A stretch of DNA of 64,000 nt from Oscillospiraceae bacterium (GCA_015067545.1 SVMG01000006.1:1-64000), one strand, 5' to 3'. Counted from the first letter of the stretch, positions 34,495 to 43,117 are shown. Notes: generated by a model from the letters alone, not told the origin. A program made the numbers and translations.

Positions 34495-35825
34495 CAGAAG
34501 TAACGCTCCCGGAGATCCTGCGCGCAAGGGAGGAACGGGTAAAGCTTCAGCAGCAGCTGCTGAAGCAGTTCCAGTGCCCTTTGGTGTGCTTCACCATGAA
34601 CATTGCCGGCCCTGTCAAAAACACCCCGCTGATCCAGCGGGGTTTTCGTGCTGGGTTGGATGCTTTGGAGCAACGGATCCCCAGCCACGATATTCAAAAA
34701 CGCCACATTGCAATCGCAGCCACCGGCTGCACGGCAATGCTGGCCGTGCGTGCAGATGCCGCGAAGCTCAAGGCGCTCTGCGTCGCCATAGAAGATACGA
34801 CACCCCTGGGCCGCCTGTTTGATATGGATGTGCTGGACACTACCGGAGCCAAGCTGGAACGCAGCACTCAGCGCGGATGCATAGTCTGCGGAGCACCAGG
34901 GCGCAGCTGCGCTGCCGGTCGGCTGCATTCTGTTGCCCAATTACAGGCAACTACAACAGATATCCTTACTAAACATTTTGCTGTGGCTGACCGGGAACTG
35001 ATCGCTTCCTGTGCGGTAGAAAGTCTCATCGACGAGGTCAATACCACCCCCAAGCCGGGCCTTGTGGATCGACGCAACAACGGAAGCCACACAGATATGA
35101 CTGTTGCGGATTTCATTGCCAGTGCCAACGCCTTGAAGCCCTATTTTGCACAGTGCGTGCATATTGGGCAGGAAACTGCCACTTTGTCGCCGGAGGAGAC
35201 CTTCCCGCACTTGCGAGAAGCAGGCCTGTCTGCTGAAAAAGCCATGTACGCAGCGACAGGCGGCGTTAACACCCATAAGGGCGCGATCTATACCATGGGT
35301 ATCCTGTGCGGCAGTATTGGACGGCTTTGGTCAGCCCAGATGCCCATTGCAGAGACATCTGCCATTCTTGCAGAAAGTGCAAAAATCGTTTGCTCAGCGG
35401 TTAAAGATGATCTTGCCGGAGCGAATGGCTCGACTGCAGGTGAAAGGGCTTATTTGCGCCACGGCTTGGGTGGGATCCGCTCTGAGGTGGCCGGGGGGCT
35501 TCCCTCCGTTGCAAATGTGGGTCTTCCCTGTTATCAAAAAGCCCTTGCTGACGGGCTGAGCCATAATGATGCAGGCGCGGTGGCGTTGGTGCACCTCATC
35601 TCCCGTGTGGATGACACAAATCTGTACCATCGGGGCGGCGAAGCGGGTGCAATGTGGGCGCAAACAGCGGCAAAATCAGTTTTGGCGTCTCAGAGCGTGC
35701 CTACATTGGAACAAATTGAAGCGCTGGACGATGCATTCATCGCACGCAATCTCTCCCCCGGAGGCTGCGCAGACCTGCTGGCTGTGACCTATTTTTTGCA
35801 CCGCATATCGAATACGGAAATGTAA
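34491..35825 (+). CDS. citXG: fused CitX-CitG (apo-citrate-lyase transferase plus triphosphoribosyl-dephospho-CoA synthase)
   Basis: A 444-residue bifunctional protein. Residues about 1-160 are CitX-like (EILRAREERVKLQQQLL at the start; RLFDMDVLDTTG, then RGCIVCGAPGRSC), which attaches the arm to CitD. Residues about 165-440 are CitG-like (SLIDEVNTTPKPGLVDRRN, GGVNTHKGAIYTMG, GLPSVANVGLP), which makes triphosphoribosyl-dephospho-CoA from dephospho-CoA and ATP. CitX-CitG fusions are known elsewhere. The gene overlaps the P-loop/SAD gene by four bases and ends the operon. Confidence 0.93.
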   Translation: MTEVTLPEILRAREERVKLQQQLLKQFQCPLVCFTMNIAGPVKNTPLIQRGFRAGLDALEQRIPSHDIQKRHIAIAATGCTAMLAVRADAAKLKALCVAIEDTTPLGRLFDMDVLDTTGAKLERSTQRGCIVCGAPGRSCAAGRLHSVAQLQATTTDILTKHFAVADRELIASCAVESLIDEVNTTPKPGLVDRRNNGSHTDMTVADFIASANALKPYFAQCVHIGQETATLSPEETFPHLREAGLSAEKAMYAATGGVNTHKGAIYTMGILCGSIGRLWSAQMPIAETSAILAESAKIVCSAVKDDLAGANGSTAGERAYLRHGLGGIRSEVAGGLPSVANVGLPCYQKALADGLSHNDAGAVALVHLISRVDDTNLYHRGGEAGAMWAQTAAKSVLASQSVPTLEQIEALDDAFIARNLSPGGCADLLAVTYFLHRISNTEM

Positions 35826-35827
35826 AA

Positions 35828-35853
35828 CTCCCGGTGGCTTTCGCCACCGGGAG
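35828..35853. terminator. hairpin after citXG
   Basis: CTCCCGGTGG-CTTTCG-CCACCGGGAG between citXG and the convergent peptide gene; strong stem, weak T tail in both directions. Confidence 0.75.
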
Positions 35854-35865
35854 TCCTTGTAGGTA

Positions 35866-35982
35866 TTAGGTGAAGGGACCAACATTGCTATCATCGAAAG
35901 TATCTCCAAGACCACTTTCGGTAAGCACATCCTCCATCTCAAACTTGACTACGTCCAGTTCGGGTGCTACAAATTTCTTCAT
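35866..35982 (-). CDS. 38-residue peptide gene behind the secreted protein
   Basis: A short frame with a good start: ATG at 35982 preceded by AAAGGAGTGATATAG, the AAAGGAG lying at the stop of the secreted-protein gene. The product begins MKKFVAPELDVVKFEMEDVL and ends in an acidic Gly/Asp/Ser tail (TESGLGDTFDDSNVGPFT). The pattern of a basic start, hydrophobic-acidic alternation (VVKFEMEDVLT) and a Ser/Gly/Asp-rich end is that of many short Clostridia peptides I recall seeing unannotated. There is no Cys, no core like that of a lantibiotic, and no modification or export gene nearby. Function unknown. Confidence 0.7.
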   Translation of the reverse strand: MKKFVAPELDVVKFEMEDVLTESGLGDTFDDSNVGPFT

Positions 35983-35995
35983 CTATATCACTCCT

Positions 35996-37990
35996 TTACT
36001 TGTTTGCCAAATAATCCTTGGCAGAGTCGGAGAATTTCATGAATGCCACACTTAGTGCATTCGCATCTGTTCCCTCGCTACGAGCAACATAAGCCTGAAT
36101 ACTATCCGTCACAGAAATGACAAGTTCGTCATTAGTGACATTGCGGATCTCACAGGTAATATTGGAACGGCCGTCGGCAACCACCAACTTCTCGTTCAGT
36201 TCGATCATTGTCCAACCATCTTCGTCATAAGTATACTCTGTGCTCTGCACAGTGACTGTTTGGTCGACACCGTAATGATCCTTCCATGTGAGCTTTGCGT
36301 AAGTACCTTCGGTGTTCTTGAAGCGGAAGATCATGCTGATCTCGTCGTCGAAACGCAGTGCAGAACCGCCAAAAACTTCACCGACATTGCCAACGCGATC
36401 ATTCTCAACAGCCTTCAATTCGGATGCAAGTTGCTTGTGGCTGTCTTCCAGCAAAGCGTTAGCCAAGTTATCTTCGTTATACTTAAAGTAGCTCTGTGCA
36501 GCGGCACCATAGTTGAGCATATCTACGATCATGGTCTTAGTAGCGTTATTGAAGTCGCCAGCCAGAACACTCATAGCGTACTCACGCAGGCTGGTAGTCT
36601 TTTCTTCGGTAACAACATTACCCTCTGCATCCTTAACTACGATCGATACCTGCTCGGTCATTTCCTTTGCCAGAATGCCGGACAGTTCAACAAGGCAGTA
36701 AACCTCATTGTCAATGGTCTTGGTCGTCCATTCTGTAGTGGGAGTAGTCACACCGTTCTTGGTAATGTAAGCGGTCAAGCCTGCGTAGTCATCGCCCAGC
36801 TCGCTCTTCTTATAACCAAAAATCAGGGACAGAGTCTCACCGAAACGGCTGCTGGTCTTTTCCACCTTGGGAACTGCAGGAGTCTCTTCTACCAGCTTGT
36901 AGAGGGTAAATGTATGGGGATACTTTGCTTTCTCGCCCGAGACTGTTGTCGTCTTATATGCACGGAATTGATTGCCGTATTGAGTATTGCCTGCAAGTAT
37001 GACTGTATCGCTGCCTGTTCCACTGAAAGTGAAGGTTCCGTCGGCAAATGCCCACGCCCAGTTGTAAGTATCTTCAATAATACCGTTATTATTGCCGCCC
37101 TTGGGCGCAATACTCACACCATTGCTATCCGTTAAGGTAACAGAAGCGCCGTTAACGGCCAAAGTCCATACAAAGCTATCAGGAGCTGTGCAAACATCTC
37201 CGCTCACAGTAGGTTTGCCTGCTGTCACCCAATCGTTAACCGAATCAAAAACACCGGAAGCATAGCCTGAGGAGACAATCATAACATATTTGCCGCTAAC
37301 AAGTTGTTCTGCAGTGGTAATTTTTTCATAGTTGTTTGTAGGTATGATCTTATAACCACATTCACATGTATCGCTATTGGTAAAATCATGGTCGGCAGGG
37401 GTGGTTGTGTAATCACCGCAGGAACACTCCTGCCAGTGTTGCGTTTCGTCGTTGTTCCAACTCAGCTTGCTTTCAGCATGGTCGCAAGCAGGAGTTTCGC
37501 CACCTTCGCTGGCGGCGGTGTAGTACACTGTCAGAGAGTCCATACGAACCTGACCGCCAGACAAGCTTGCAATGGTATAGGTATTTGCAGCCGCAGCGGG
37601 CGTAACAGTGACCACACTGCCGCTTACAGAGTGCGTATCGGTGTTCCCGATAGAACTATTCAAGGCAGTAGCATAGCTAGAACTATTGCACGTAAACTCG
37701 ATCTTGGTGATCGTGTTTCCTTCTGTCAGCGCGACGATTAACTCACTGTTCTTGTAAAGACGAACAGGTTTGGCATAGTCAGCAATATTACTGCCGCTAC
37801 CCTTATTGTTCGTAAAAGTAATGCCGTTTTGCTCCCAAATCTGTGCGGACGTTGTAAAAGACGTACGCTGAGCCTTGTCAGCAAAGGAAAGCGTAGCAGT
37901 TTCTTCTGCAGCGCTGGCAAAGACTGGGATCACACCCAGCACCAGTGCCAGGCACAGGAGCATGCTTAAAATTCTTCTTGTGGTTTTCAT
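35996..37990 (-). CDS. large secreted multidomain protein
   Basis: A 664-residue protein with a clear Sec signal peptide (RRILSMLLCLALVLGVIPV, cleavage near ASAAEE). Region about 30-160 is a beta-rich domain ending in VRMDSLTVYYT. Region about 168-215 is a Cys/His segment (CDHAESKLSW ... HWQECSCGDYTTTPADHDF ... CECGYK) common in exported Oscillospiraceae proteins. Region about 220-375 is a second beta domain. Two divergent repeats follow, one opening FGETLSLIFGYKK and the other LRFDDEISMIFRFKN. No LPXTG or catalytic motif is seen. It is probably released or wall-associated. The 38-residue peptide gene follows 13 bases later. Confidence 0.8.
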   Translation of the reverse strand: MKTTRRILSMLLCLALVLGVIPVFASAAEETATLSFADKAQRTSFTTSAQIWEQNGITFTNNKGSGSNIADYAKPVRLYKNSELIVALTEGNTITKIEFTCNSSSYATALNSSIGNTDTHSVSGSVVTVTPAAAANTYTIASLSGGQVRMDSLTVYYTAASEGGETPACDHAESKLSWNNDETQHWQECSCGDYTTTPADHDFTNSDTCECGYKIIPTNNYEKITTAEQLVSGKYVMIVSSGYASGVFDSVNDWVTAGKPTVSGDVCTAPDSFVWTLAVNGASVTLTDSNGVSIAPKGGNNNGIIEDTYNWAWAFADGTFTFSGTGSDTVILAGNTQYGNQFRAYKTTTVSGEKAKYPHTFTLYKLVEETPAVPKVEKTSSRFGETLSLIFGYKKSELGDDYAGLTAYITKNGVTTPTTEWTTKTIDNEVYCLVELSGILAKEMTEQVSIVVKDAEGNVVTEEKTTSLREYAMSVLAGDFNNATKTMIVDMLNYGAAAQSYFKYNEDNLANALLEDSHKQLASELKAVENDRVGNVGEVFGGSALRFDDEISMIFRFKNTEGTYAKLTWKDHYGVDQTVTVQSTEYTYDEDGWTMIELNEKLVVADGRSNITCEIRNVTNDELVISVTDSIQAYVARSEGTDANALSVAFMKFSDSAKDYLANK

Positions 37991-38071
37991 TGTTTTTGAA
38001 TTCCTCCTTGCGTTGATTTTGTAATAAAATGTTTCCGGGGAATTGAAGATGCTATTTTTCCTTCACATTAC

Positions 38072-38099
38072 ATTGTAGCACAAGAATCTGCATAATCAA
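38072..38099 (-). promoter_or_regulatory. promoter of the secreted-protein/peptide operon
   Basis: TTGATT (38094-38099), 16-base spacer, TACAAT (38072-38077). A leader of about 75 bases precedes an AAGGAGGAATTC ribosome binding site. Confidence 0.65.
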
Positions 38100-38184
38100 G
38101 TCCTATTTTTACATTTTTCGTCAAAAAACGCCATTTTTACGAATATCGCCTATAAAAAATCTAATTTTTCCTAAAAATACCAAA

Positions 38185-38219
38185 CCACCGGTGCACATGG
38201 TACACCGGTGGCCGTTTTC
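38185..38219 (-). terminator. terminator of the lipoprotein gene
   Basis: CCACCGGTG-TACCATGTG-CACCGGTGG on the minus strand, followed by a T-rich stretch. Confidence 0.8.
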
Positions 38220-38223
38220 TTCA

Positions 38224-39609
38224 TTACATGGAAGCAGTGTCCTCAAAGGTCACTGTGGATTTGACCGTGATGGTCATCAATTCCCCATTCACCGTGCCGG
38301 TAATGACGACCTGGCTGTCCAGCTTGATCAGACTCTCCTCATTCATGGTAACCGCCATCTGCTGGGTCGCACCGGTCAGCACCATTCCCATGGACTGGAG
38401 CGATGCATCAAACCGGGCTGTATCGTAAGCATCCACCTTCAGTAGGTACATGCCTCCCTCAGCCGCCTCTACGCCACTGACGGAATTGGCAACAAATGCG
38501 GCTGAATCGATCAGTCCGTCGATAAAGACCTTGGCTTCCCCCTCCGACTGCGCCGCCGTTTGGCTCTGACCGTTCATTTCCACCTTCTGCTCCCCATTGC
38601 GATAGTCAATGGTAAGCGTCTCGCCGTTGATCTCGGCAGTGATGGCGTAGTAATATGCGCCGTTCTTCTTGCCGTAGGTCACCGTATCCTTTTCCACACT
38701 GGACTCCGTTTGCCCCATGTATTCATAGGTGGTGATCAGATCCAGGGTAAACTGGCCGGAGGTACTGCTCTGACGGCTCTGCAGGCCACTTGCTACCTTT
38801 TCCAAAATGCGAACATCGGGGATCTCCACGAATTCTTCCGCTTTGAGCGCGGATGCATCAAACTGCGCTTCATTGTAGCCGGCGTATTTGCAGGTCACTG
38901 CAAATTCCGGGGGGTCTTCGTCCATATCCTCGGAAGCAGCAAAGTCAAATGCAACCGTCATCTCCTTGACCCGGAACTGACTGTCCGCAGTCAGGGACAC
39001 CTTCATGTCAGCAACAGATGCTCCCAGCTGCTCTTCCGTCAGATCCATGCTGCTAAGCATTTGATCAACTGTCTTTTTCGTATAACCGGAAAACTCCAGA
39101 TTCCAGGTATCCTCTTCTCCCTTGGAAAAAGCTGCGCTGGTGCAGTCCTCAATATCGATGCTCACCACCAGATCATCCGTTTTGAAATCTGCATACTCAT
39201 CCATGCTCATGGGCGAGCAGAATTTCTGGGAATATGTGCCGTCGTCAACGGCGCGATACATCTTGCCTTCATGGTAGGCTTCAACACTGGTGGTCGTCTC
39301 TGATAAAGAGAGCTCTGCACATGCAAGCTCTGTAACAGTTTTGTTAAAAACACTTTCGTCCGTATAGACTGAGTTTGTGGTACCGTTGATCGTAAATTTA
39401 TAACCCGTGGAATAGAACACGGCCTTGACATCGCCGGTCATCTCATAGGTCTGAAGCGCATTCATGGTCTCATCAACCTTGTTCCAAAGCGCGGAAGCGC
39501 TTTCCGGCTCGTAAGGCGGTTCCACCGGCTCTTCCTGCTTACAGGCAGCCAGGCCCAACAAAAGCACGGCGCACATCAGCGGCAAAAGGAAACGGATATA
39601 CTTTTTCAT
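38224..39609 (-). CDS. lipoprotein of unknown function, LppX/DUF6612-like
   Basis: A 461-residue lipoprotein: the signal segment FLLPLMCAVLLLGLAAC ends in a lipobox with the lipidated Cys near residue 21. Two similar beta-rich halves follow, each with a long strand pattern (YEMTGDVKAVFYSTGYKFTI in the first; FTLDLITTYEYMGQTESSV in the second). This recalls LppX/LprG-like or DUF6612 lipoproteins of Firmicutes; homology is not certain. ATG at 39609 after AAAGGGGGTTACGACC; the frame to 39864 runs over the neighbouring gene and is rejected. Own perfect promoter and terminator. Confidence 0.8.
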   Translation of the reverse strand: MKKYIRFLLPLMCAVLLLGLAACKQEEPVEPPYEPESASALWNKVDETMNALQTYEMTGDVKAVFYSTGYKFTINGTTNSVYTDESVFNKTVTELACAELSLSETTTSVEAYHEGKMYRAVDDGTYSQKFCSPMSMDEYADFKTDDLVVSIDIEDCTSAAFSKGEEDTWNLEFSGYTKKTVDQMLSSMDLTEEQLGASVADMKVSLTADSQFRVKEMTVAFDFAASEDMDEDPPEFAVTCKYAGYNEAQFDASALKAEEFVEIPDVRILEKVASGLQSRQSSTSGQFTLDLITTYEYMGQTESSVEKDTVTYGKKNGAYYYAITAEINGETLTIDYRNGEQKVEMNGQSQTAAQSEGEAKVFIDGLIDSAAFVANSVSGVEAAEGGMYLLKVDAYDTARFDASLQSMGMVLTGATQQMAVTMNEESLIKLDSQVVITGTVNGELMTITVKSTVTFEDTASM

Positions 39610-39640
39610 GGTCGTAACCCCCTTTGTTGAGTATATGCTG

Positions 39641-39669
39641 ATTATAACGAATATTGCCTTTTCTGTCAA
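39641..39669 (-). promoter_or_regulatory. promoter of the lipoprotein gene
   Basis: TTGACA (39664-39669), 17-base spacer, TATAAT (39641-39646), full consensus. Confidence 0.85.
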
Positions 39670-39678
39670 GTTATGCCA

Positions 39679-39706
39679 AAAAGCACGCCCAAACCGGGCG
39701 TGCTTT
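39679..39706. terminator. terminator of the third YwaF-like gene
   Basis: AAGCACGCCC-AAACC-GGGCGTGCTT on both strands, upstream of the lipoprotein promoter. Confidence 0.88.
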
Positions 39707-39710
39707 GCAT

Positions 39711-40586
39711 TTATTGATGGACAAAAGTTTTCTTTTCCTTTGCGCGGCTCTTTAAGGCTCTCAGATCCGATTTCAAAGACTTGTGGTCGAAGATCATACA
39801 AAGGCCGAAGGAGAGTGGCGTGACCAGTACAAACACCGGCACGATCATCCAAAACCAGGGCCAATACTTGAGCTGTCCTGCAAACTCACCAACCGGCACG
39901 GTCTTGAAGAAGTCCGGGGTGAACAGCGCCAGGAAATTGCCGATGGCATCATTCTCACCCGGGCCCCAAATGTAGGATGTATTCTTGTAGTCGATGCCAA
40001 AGAAATTGCCCCGGTCTCGCAGAGGAATAAAGCCCAGCTCCGACTGGAAAATCTGGTTAAGCATGATGAACAGCATCAGAAGCAGCAAGCCGGTAGGGGC
40101 ACTGAAAATGCGCTTATAGGACAGCTTGTGGTGGCCGAACAGCACCATCAGCAACGGCACTGCCATGACCATCCAGTGGTGGTAGTAGAAGCGGACAACG
40201 TCCAGCTGCTCTGCCAGCTGATCCACCTTGGCGATGGGCTCCTGGGGATAGAACAACGCGATCAGACCGCTGAGCACACCGATGTAGAACATATAGTCCT
40301 TGACCTTGTCGTTTTTTGACCAGAAAAAGAACGGAAACAGAGCAATATTTGCGCCGCAGATGTTGACGAACCAACTATCCCGAAGCATCCGTGCTTCATC
40401 AACGGAATACGGTGGAATGTAGACCTTCAAAAAATGCAGAAGCAAGCCAAAGACAAGCATACCGAAAAGAACGCCCTTTTGAACCTTGGCACTCTTGTTG
40501 CGAAGACCGAAGTACAGGCCCACGATCGAACCGGCTGCAAGGATCAACCAGAAAAAATACCAGCCATTGAACATTGCAATGAACAT
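39711..40586 (-). CDS. YwaF/TMEM164-like integral membrane protein (third copy)
   Basis: A 291-residue polytopic protein related to the pair at 7018-8521. Shared features are an N-terminal span (WYFFWLILAAGSIVGLYFGLRN), an NICGANIALFPFFFW segment in the place of YPCNVVM, and the histidine-bearing RFYYHHWMVMAVPLLMVLF. It has about seven membrane segments and a basic cytosolic tail. ATG at 40586 after AAAGGGGATTGTGAT. Function unknown; expressed alone. Confidence 0.75.
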   Translation of the reverse strand: MFIAMFNGWYFFWLILAAGSIVGLYFGLRNKSAKVQKGVLFGMLVFGLLLHFLKVYIPPYSVDEARMLRDSWFVNICGANIALFPFFFWSKNDKVKDYMFYIGVLSGLIALFYPQEPIAKVDQLAEQLDVVRFYYHHWMVMAVPLLMVLFGHHKLSYKRIFSAPTGLLLLMLFIMLNQIFQSELGFIPLRDRGNFFGIDYKNTSYIWGPGENDAIGNFLALFTPDFFKTVPVGEFAGQLKYWPWFWMIVPVFVLVTPLSFGLCMIFDHKSLKSDLRALKSRAKEKKTFVHQ

Positions 40587-40697
40587 ATCACAATCCCCTT
40601 TTTTGTCGATATTCCTGGGGTAACTGTAAAATTTTTCAACATGAAAGTCAAGGTTCTTAAGCAAGTCTTAAACTGTTGTTAAGGATTTAGAAAGCAG

Positions 40698-40727
40698 AAA
40701 GGACTTCACTCTCGTGAAGTCCTTTTT
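40698..40727 (-). terminator. terminator of the tRNA cluster
   Basis: AAAGGACTTCAC-GAGA-GTGAAGTCCTTT next to the 3' end of tRNA-Cys. Confidence 0.85.
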
Positions 40728-40728
40728 C

Positions 40729-40803
40729 TGGAGGTACCGACCCGATTTGAACGGGTGAATGAGAGTTTTGCAGACTCTTGCCTTACCACTTGGCCACGGT
40801 ACC
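40729..40803 (-). tRNA. tRNA-Cys(GCA)
   Basis: 75 nt including encoded CCA. Acceptor GGTACCG pairs with CGGTACC, discriminator U. Anticodon loop CTGCAAA gives GCA. T-arm GTTCAAATC. Last tRNA of a five-gene minus-strand cluster. Confidence 0.95.
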
Positions 40804-40810
40804 GTATGAA

Positions 40811-40836
40811 ATAAGGAACGCATGCGCGTTCCTTAT
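40811..40836. repeat. perfect 11-bp hairpin in the tRNA spacer
   Basis: ATAAGGAACGC-ATGC-GCGTTCCTTAT between tRNA-Gly and tRNA-Cys. It may guide RNA processing or reduce read-through to tRNA-Cys. Confidence 0.7.
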
Positions 40837-40841
40837 CTGTT

Positions 40842-40917
40842 TGGAGCGGGTGACGAGGCTCGAACTCGCTACCTCCACCTTGGCAAGGTGGCGCTCTACC
40901 GGATGAGCTACACCCGC
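40842..40917 (-). tRNA. tRNA-Gly(GCC)
   Basis: 76 nt with CCA. Acceptor GCGGGTG pairs with CACCCGC, discriminator U. Anticodon loop TTGCCAA gives GCC. Confidence 0.95.
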
Positions 40918-40920
40918 ATC

Positions 40921-40996
40921 TGGTGCCTCCGGTCGGAATCGAACCAACGACACGTGGATTTTCAGTCCACTGCTCTACCGACTGAGCTACAGAGGC
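40921..40996 (-). tRNA. tRNA-Phe(GAA)
   Basis: 76 nt with CCA. Acceptor GCCTCTG pairs with CGGAGGC, one G-U. Anticodon loop CTGAAAA gives GAA. Confidence 0.95.
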
Positions 40997-41047
40997 ATAT
41001 GAGGAGAATGTTTCCTCCCCAACGCACCAGTGATGCGTTATTAAAAA

Positions 41048-41124
41048 TGGCGACCCGGAACGGACTCGAACCGTCGACCTCCAGCGTGACAGGCTGGCGT
41101 GCTAACCGACTGCACCACCGGGCC
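41048..41124 (-). tRNA. tRNA-Asp(GTC)
   Basis: 77 nt with CCA. Acceptor GGCCCGG pairs with CCGGGTC, discriminator G as required for Asp. Anticodon loop CTGTCAC gives GTC. Confidence 0.95.
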
Positions 41125-41130
41125 AAATGG

Positions 41131-41206
41131 TGGTGGGAACAACAGGGCTCGAACCTGTGACCTCCTGCTTGTAAGGCAGATGCTCTCCCAGCTGAGCTAT
41201 GCTCCC
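41131..41206 (-). tRNA. tRNA-Val(TAC)
   Basis: 76 nt with CCA. Acceptor GGGAGCA pairs with TGTTCCC, discriminator A. Anticodon loop CTTACAA gives TAC. First tRNA after the cluster promoter. Confidence 0.95.
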
Positions 41207-41245
41207 GAAGCCATCGCAGAGCCTTTTTCCTCAGCGACGTGGATT

Positions 41246-41274
41246 ATTATACACAGAAACACTTGCTTTGTCAA
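41246..41274 (-). promoter_or_regulatory. promoter of the tRNA cluster
   Basis: TTGACA (41269-41274), 17-base spacer, TATAAT (41246-41251), full consensus as expected for stable RNA. Confidence 0.88.
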
Positions 41275-41350
41275 GCATTATTTCCGCTTTTTTCAAATAA
41301 TTTTTCCGGAGCAGAAAACCCTTCTTTTACCACCTGATTACAGAAGAATT

Positions 41351-42229
41351 TCAGATCTTTTCCAGCAATTCCCGGACATTTTCCGGCGTAAACTGATAGA
41401 CAGTATCGCAGAACTGGCACTCCACAGGGAAGGTCTTGCCCTCCTGCGCGATCTGCGTCAGCTCTTCCCTGCCCAAACTGATGAGGGCCGAGGTTACCCG
41501 ATCCCGGGAGCAATAGCATTTGTAGGAAACTTCCGTGGTTTCCATGAATACCACACCAATATCACCGCACACCTGTCCCAGGATCTCCTCCGGGGTCAGA
41601 CCTGCCTCCAGCATGGCTGTCACAGCACCCGCGCGCTGAATGCCCTTCTCCAGTGCATCGATGGTCTCCTCCGGTGCGCCGGGCAGCAGCTGCAGCAGGT
41701 ATCCGCCTGCCACCTTAACAGACTGATCCTTGTCAACCAGCACCCCTAAGGCACAGGCTGTGGGAGTCTGCTCACTCTGTGCAAAATAAGCAGTCACATC
41801 GTCGCCGATCTCGCCGGACACCAGTGGTACTTGTCCAATGTAGGGCTCTTTCATCTGCAGGTCGCGAATGATCGTCAGCGCACCGTCAGTTCCCACGGTT
41901 GCACCCACATCCAGCTTGCCGGGGTACTTTTCCACCAGGGGCACTTTGGGCTCGGTTACACAGCCACGGACATTGCCCGTGGGATCGGACACTACGGTTA
42001 TTGTACCGATGGGGCCGCCGCCCCGGATCTGCAGGGTCATTGAGCCGTTTTCTACCTTTTGCATATTGCCCATCATGGATGCGGCTGTCAGCGCCCGGCC
42101 CAACGCAGCGGTTGCATTGGGTGTTGTTTTCTGAATTTCAGCACCGCGGCGCACCAATTCAGTAGATCGGATGGCAACCACTTTTACAAAACCATCCATA
42201 CTCATTCCGCGAACCAAATAGTCACTCAT
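41351..42229 (-). CDS. hslO: redox-regulated chaperone Hsp33
   Basis: A 292-residue cytosolic holdase activated by oxidative unfolding. The C-terminal redox switch is present as CYC (in SYKCYCSRDRV near 236-246) and CQFC (in PVECQFCDTVY near 266-276), the four zinc cysteines. The N-terminal part starts with DYLVRGMSMDGFVKV as usual. It overlaps the upstream methyltransferase gene stop by four bases. Confidence 0.95.
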   Translation of the reverse strand: MSDYLVRGMSMDGFVKVVAIRSTELVRRGAEIQKTTPNATAALGRALTAASMMGNMQKVENGSMTLQIRGGGPIGTITVVSDPTGNVRGCVTEPKVPLVEKYPGKLDVGATVGTDGALTIIRDLQMKEPYIGQVPLVSGEIGDDVTAYFAQSEQTPTACALGVLVDKDQSVKVAGGYLLQLLPGAPEETIDALEKGIQRAGAVTAMLEAGLTPEEILGQVCGDIGVVFMETTEVSYKCYCSRDRVTSALISLGREELTQIAQEGKTFPVECQFCDTVYQFTPENVRELLEKI

Positions 42230-42975
42230 TTGCGTATTCCCTTTCTTGCCTTGAAATAGATGCGCTGCTCCCCGTCCCGGGGTGCTGCAAATTGCTGGTC
42301 TGCATAGACCTCAATACGACAAAATCCGGCAGCCTTCAAAAAAGCAGTCAATTGCTCCTGGGTATAAGCATATTCCCGGTGCTCTTCAAAGAAACGGCAC
42401 CAGCATTCTCCCTCTCGCTGGAACAAATCCATGCCATAGGAGCAGATATTGGTATTCTCATCAAATTCCCCCCGCCAGACGCAATACACATCATCGTCCT
42501 CATCCAGGAAAACTTGTCCGTCCATTGAGCGGAGTTTTTCAGGAGTATTCACATCAAAGATAAAAATACCACCCGGGTTCAGAGCCTTATATATCCGTGC
42601 AATGGCCTGTGCACAATCTGACGGATCCGTAATATAGTCCAAACTATCCAGGGCGCACACTGCAAGATCTACTCCCCTGGGAAGGCGCAGGCTCTGCAGA
42701 CTTTGCCAAACAAATCTTGGTGGATTATCCATCCCGGATGCCTTTTGACTGGCTACTGTCAGCATGTCCTCGGACAGATCCACAGCGGTCACCTGCAAGC
42801 CCTGTTCTGCCAATAATATAGCCACAGAGCCTGTGCCACAGGCAAGGTCCACCGCCGTTCGGGGTTTGACACCTTCGCGCTGGATTATTTGATTGTAGAA
42901 AGCCACCACGGCCTCGTAGTCCACATCGTTGGTCAGCCGGTCATAGCTGGCAGCCAGTGCCTTGTAAGCATCCAT
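42226..42975 (-). CDS. class I SAM-dependent methyltransferase
   Basis: A 249-residue Rossmann-fold methyltransferase of the type that opens YKALAASYDRLTNDVDYE. The SAM loop is AVDLACGTGSVAILLAEQG near 40-58, motif II follows as VTAVDLSEDML, and VDLAVCALDSLDYI supplies motif IV. Substrate unknown. ATG at 42975 is chosen; the frame continues to 43065 only because it reads into the dispersed repeat at 43001-43096. Coupled to hslO. Confidence 0.88.
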   Translation of the reverse strand: MDAYKALAASYDRLTNDVDYEAVVAFYNQIIQREGVKPRTAVDLACGTGSVAILLAEQGLQVTAVDLSEDMLTVASQKASGMDNPPRFVWQSLQSLRLPRGVDLAVCALDSLDYITDPSDCAQAIARIYKALNPGGIFIFDVNTPEKLRSMDGQVFLDEDDDVYCVWRGEFDENTNICSYGMDLFQREGECWCRFFEEHREYAYTQEQLTAFLKAAGFCRIEVYADQQFAAPRDGEQRIYFKARKGIRK

Positions 42976-43000
42976 AGCATACTCCCAAAACCAAGAAAAA

Positions 43001-43096
43001 TGCCATTCCGAGCCAGTGCGCACACTGGCGTGGGAATCCCCATCGCTAGGAGGAGATTGCCACACCAGTGACGTCGGTCACTGGTTCGCAATGACA
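43001..43096. repeat. dispersed palindromic element, second full copy
   Basis: A 96-bp unit bounded by TGCCATTCCGA and TCGCAATGACA, nearly the terminal inverted repeat of the 20295-20431 copy. It contains two CCAGTG...CACTGG palindromes in series, CCAGTGCGCACACTGG and CCAGTGACGTCGGTCACTGG. It lies between ftsZ and the methyltransferase gene, directly upstream of the latter's start. Confidence 0.75.
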
Positions 43097-43117
43097 CCGT
43101 TCTTATAAATTTTTTGA

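Noticed and set aside
42976..43065. N-terminal extension of the methyltransferase
   Set aside because: The added 30 codons read through the palindromic repeat. A proper start with GGGAG lies at 42975.
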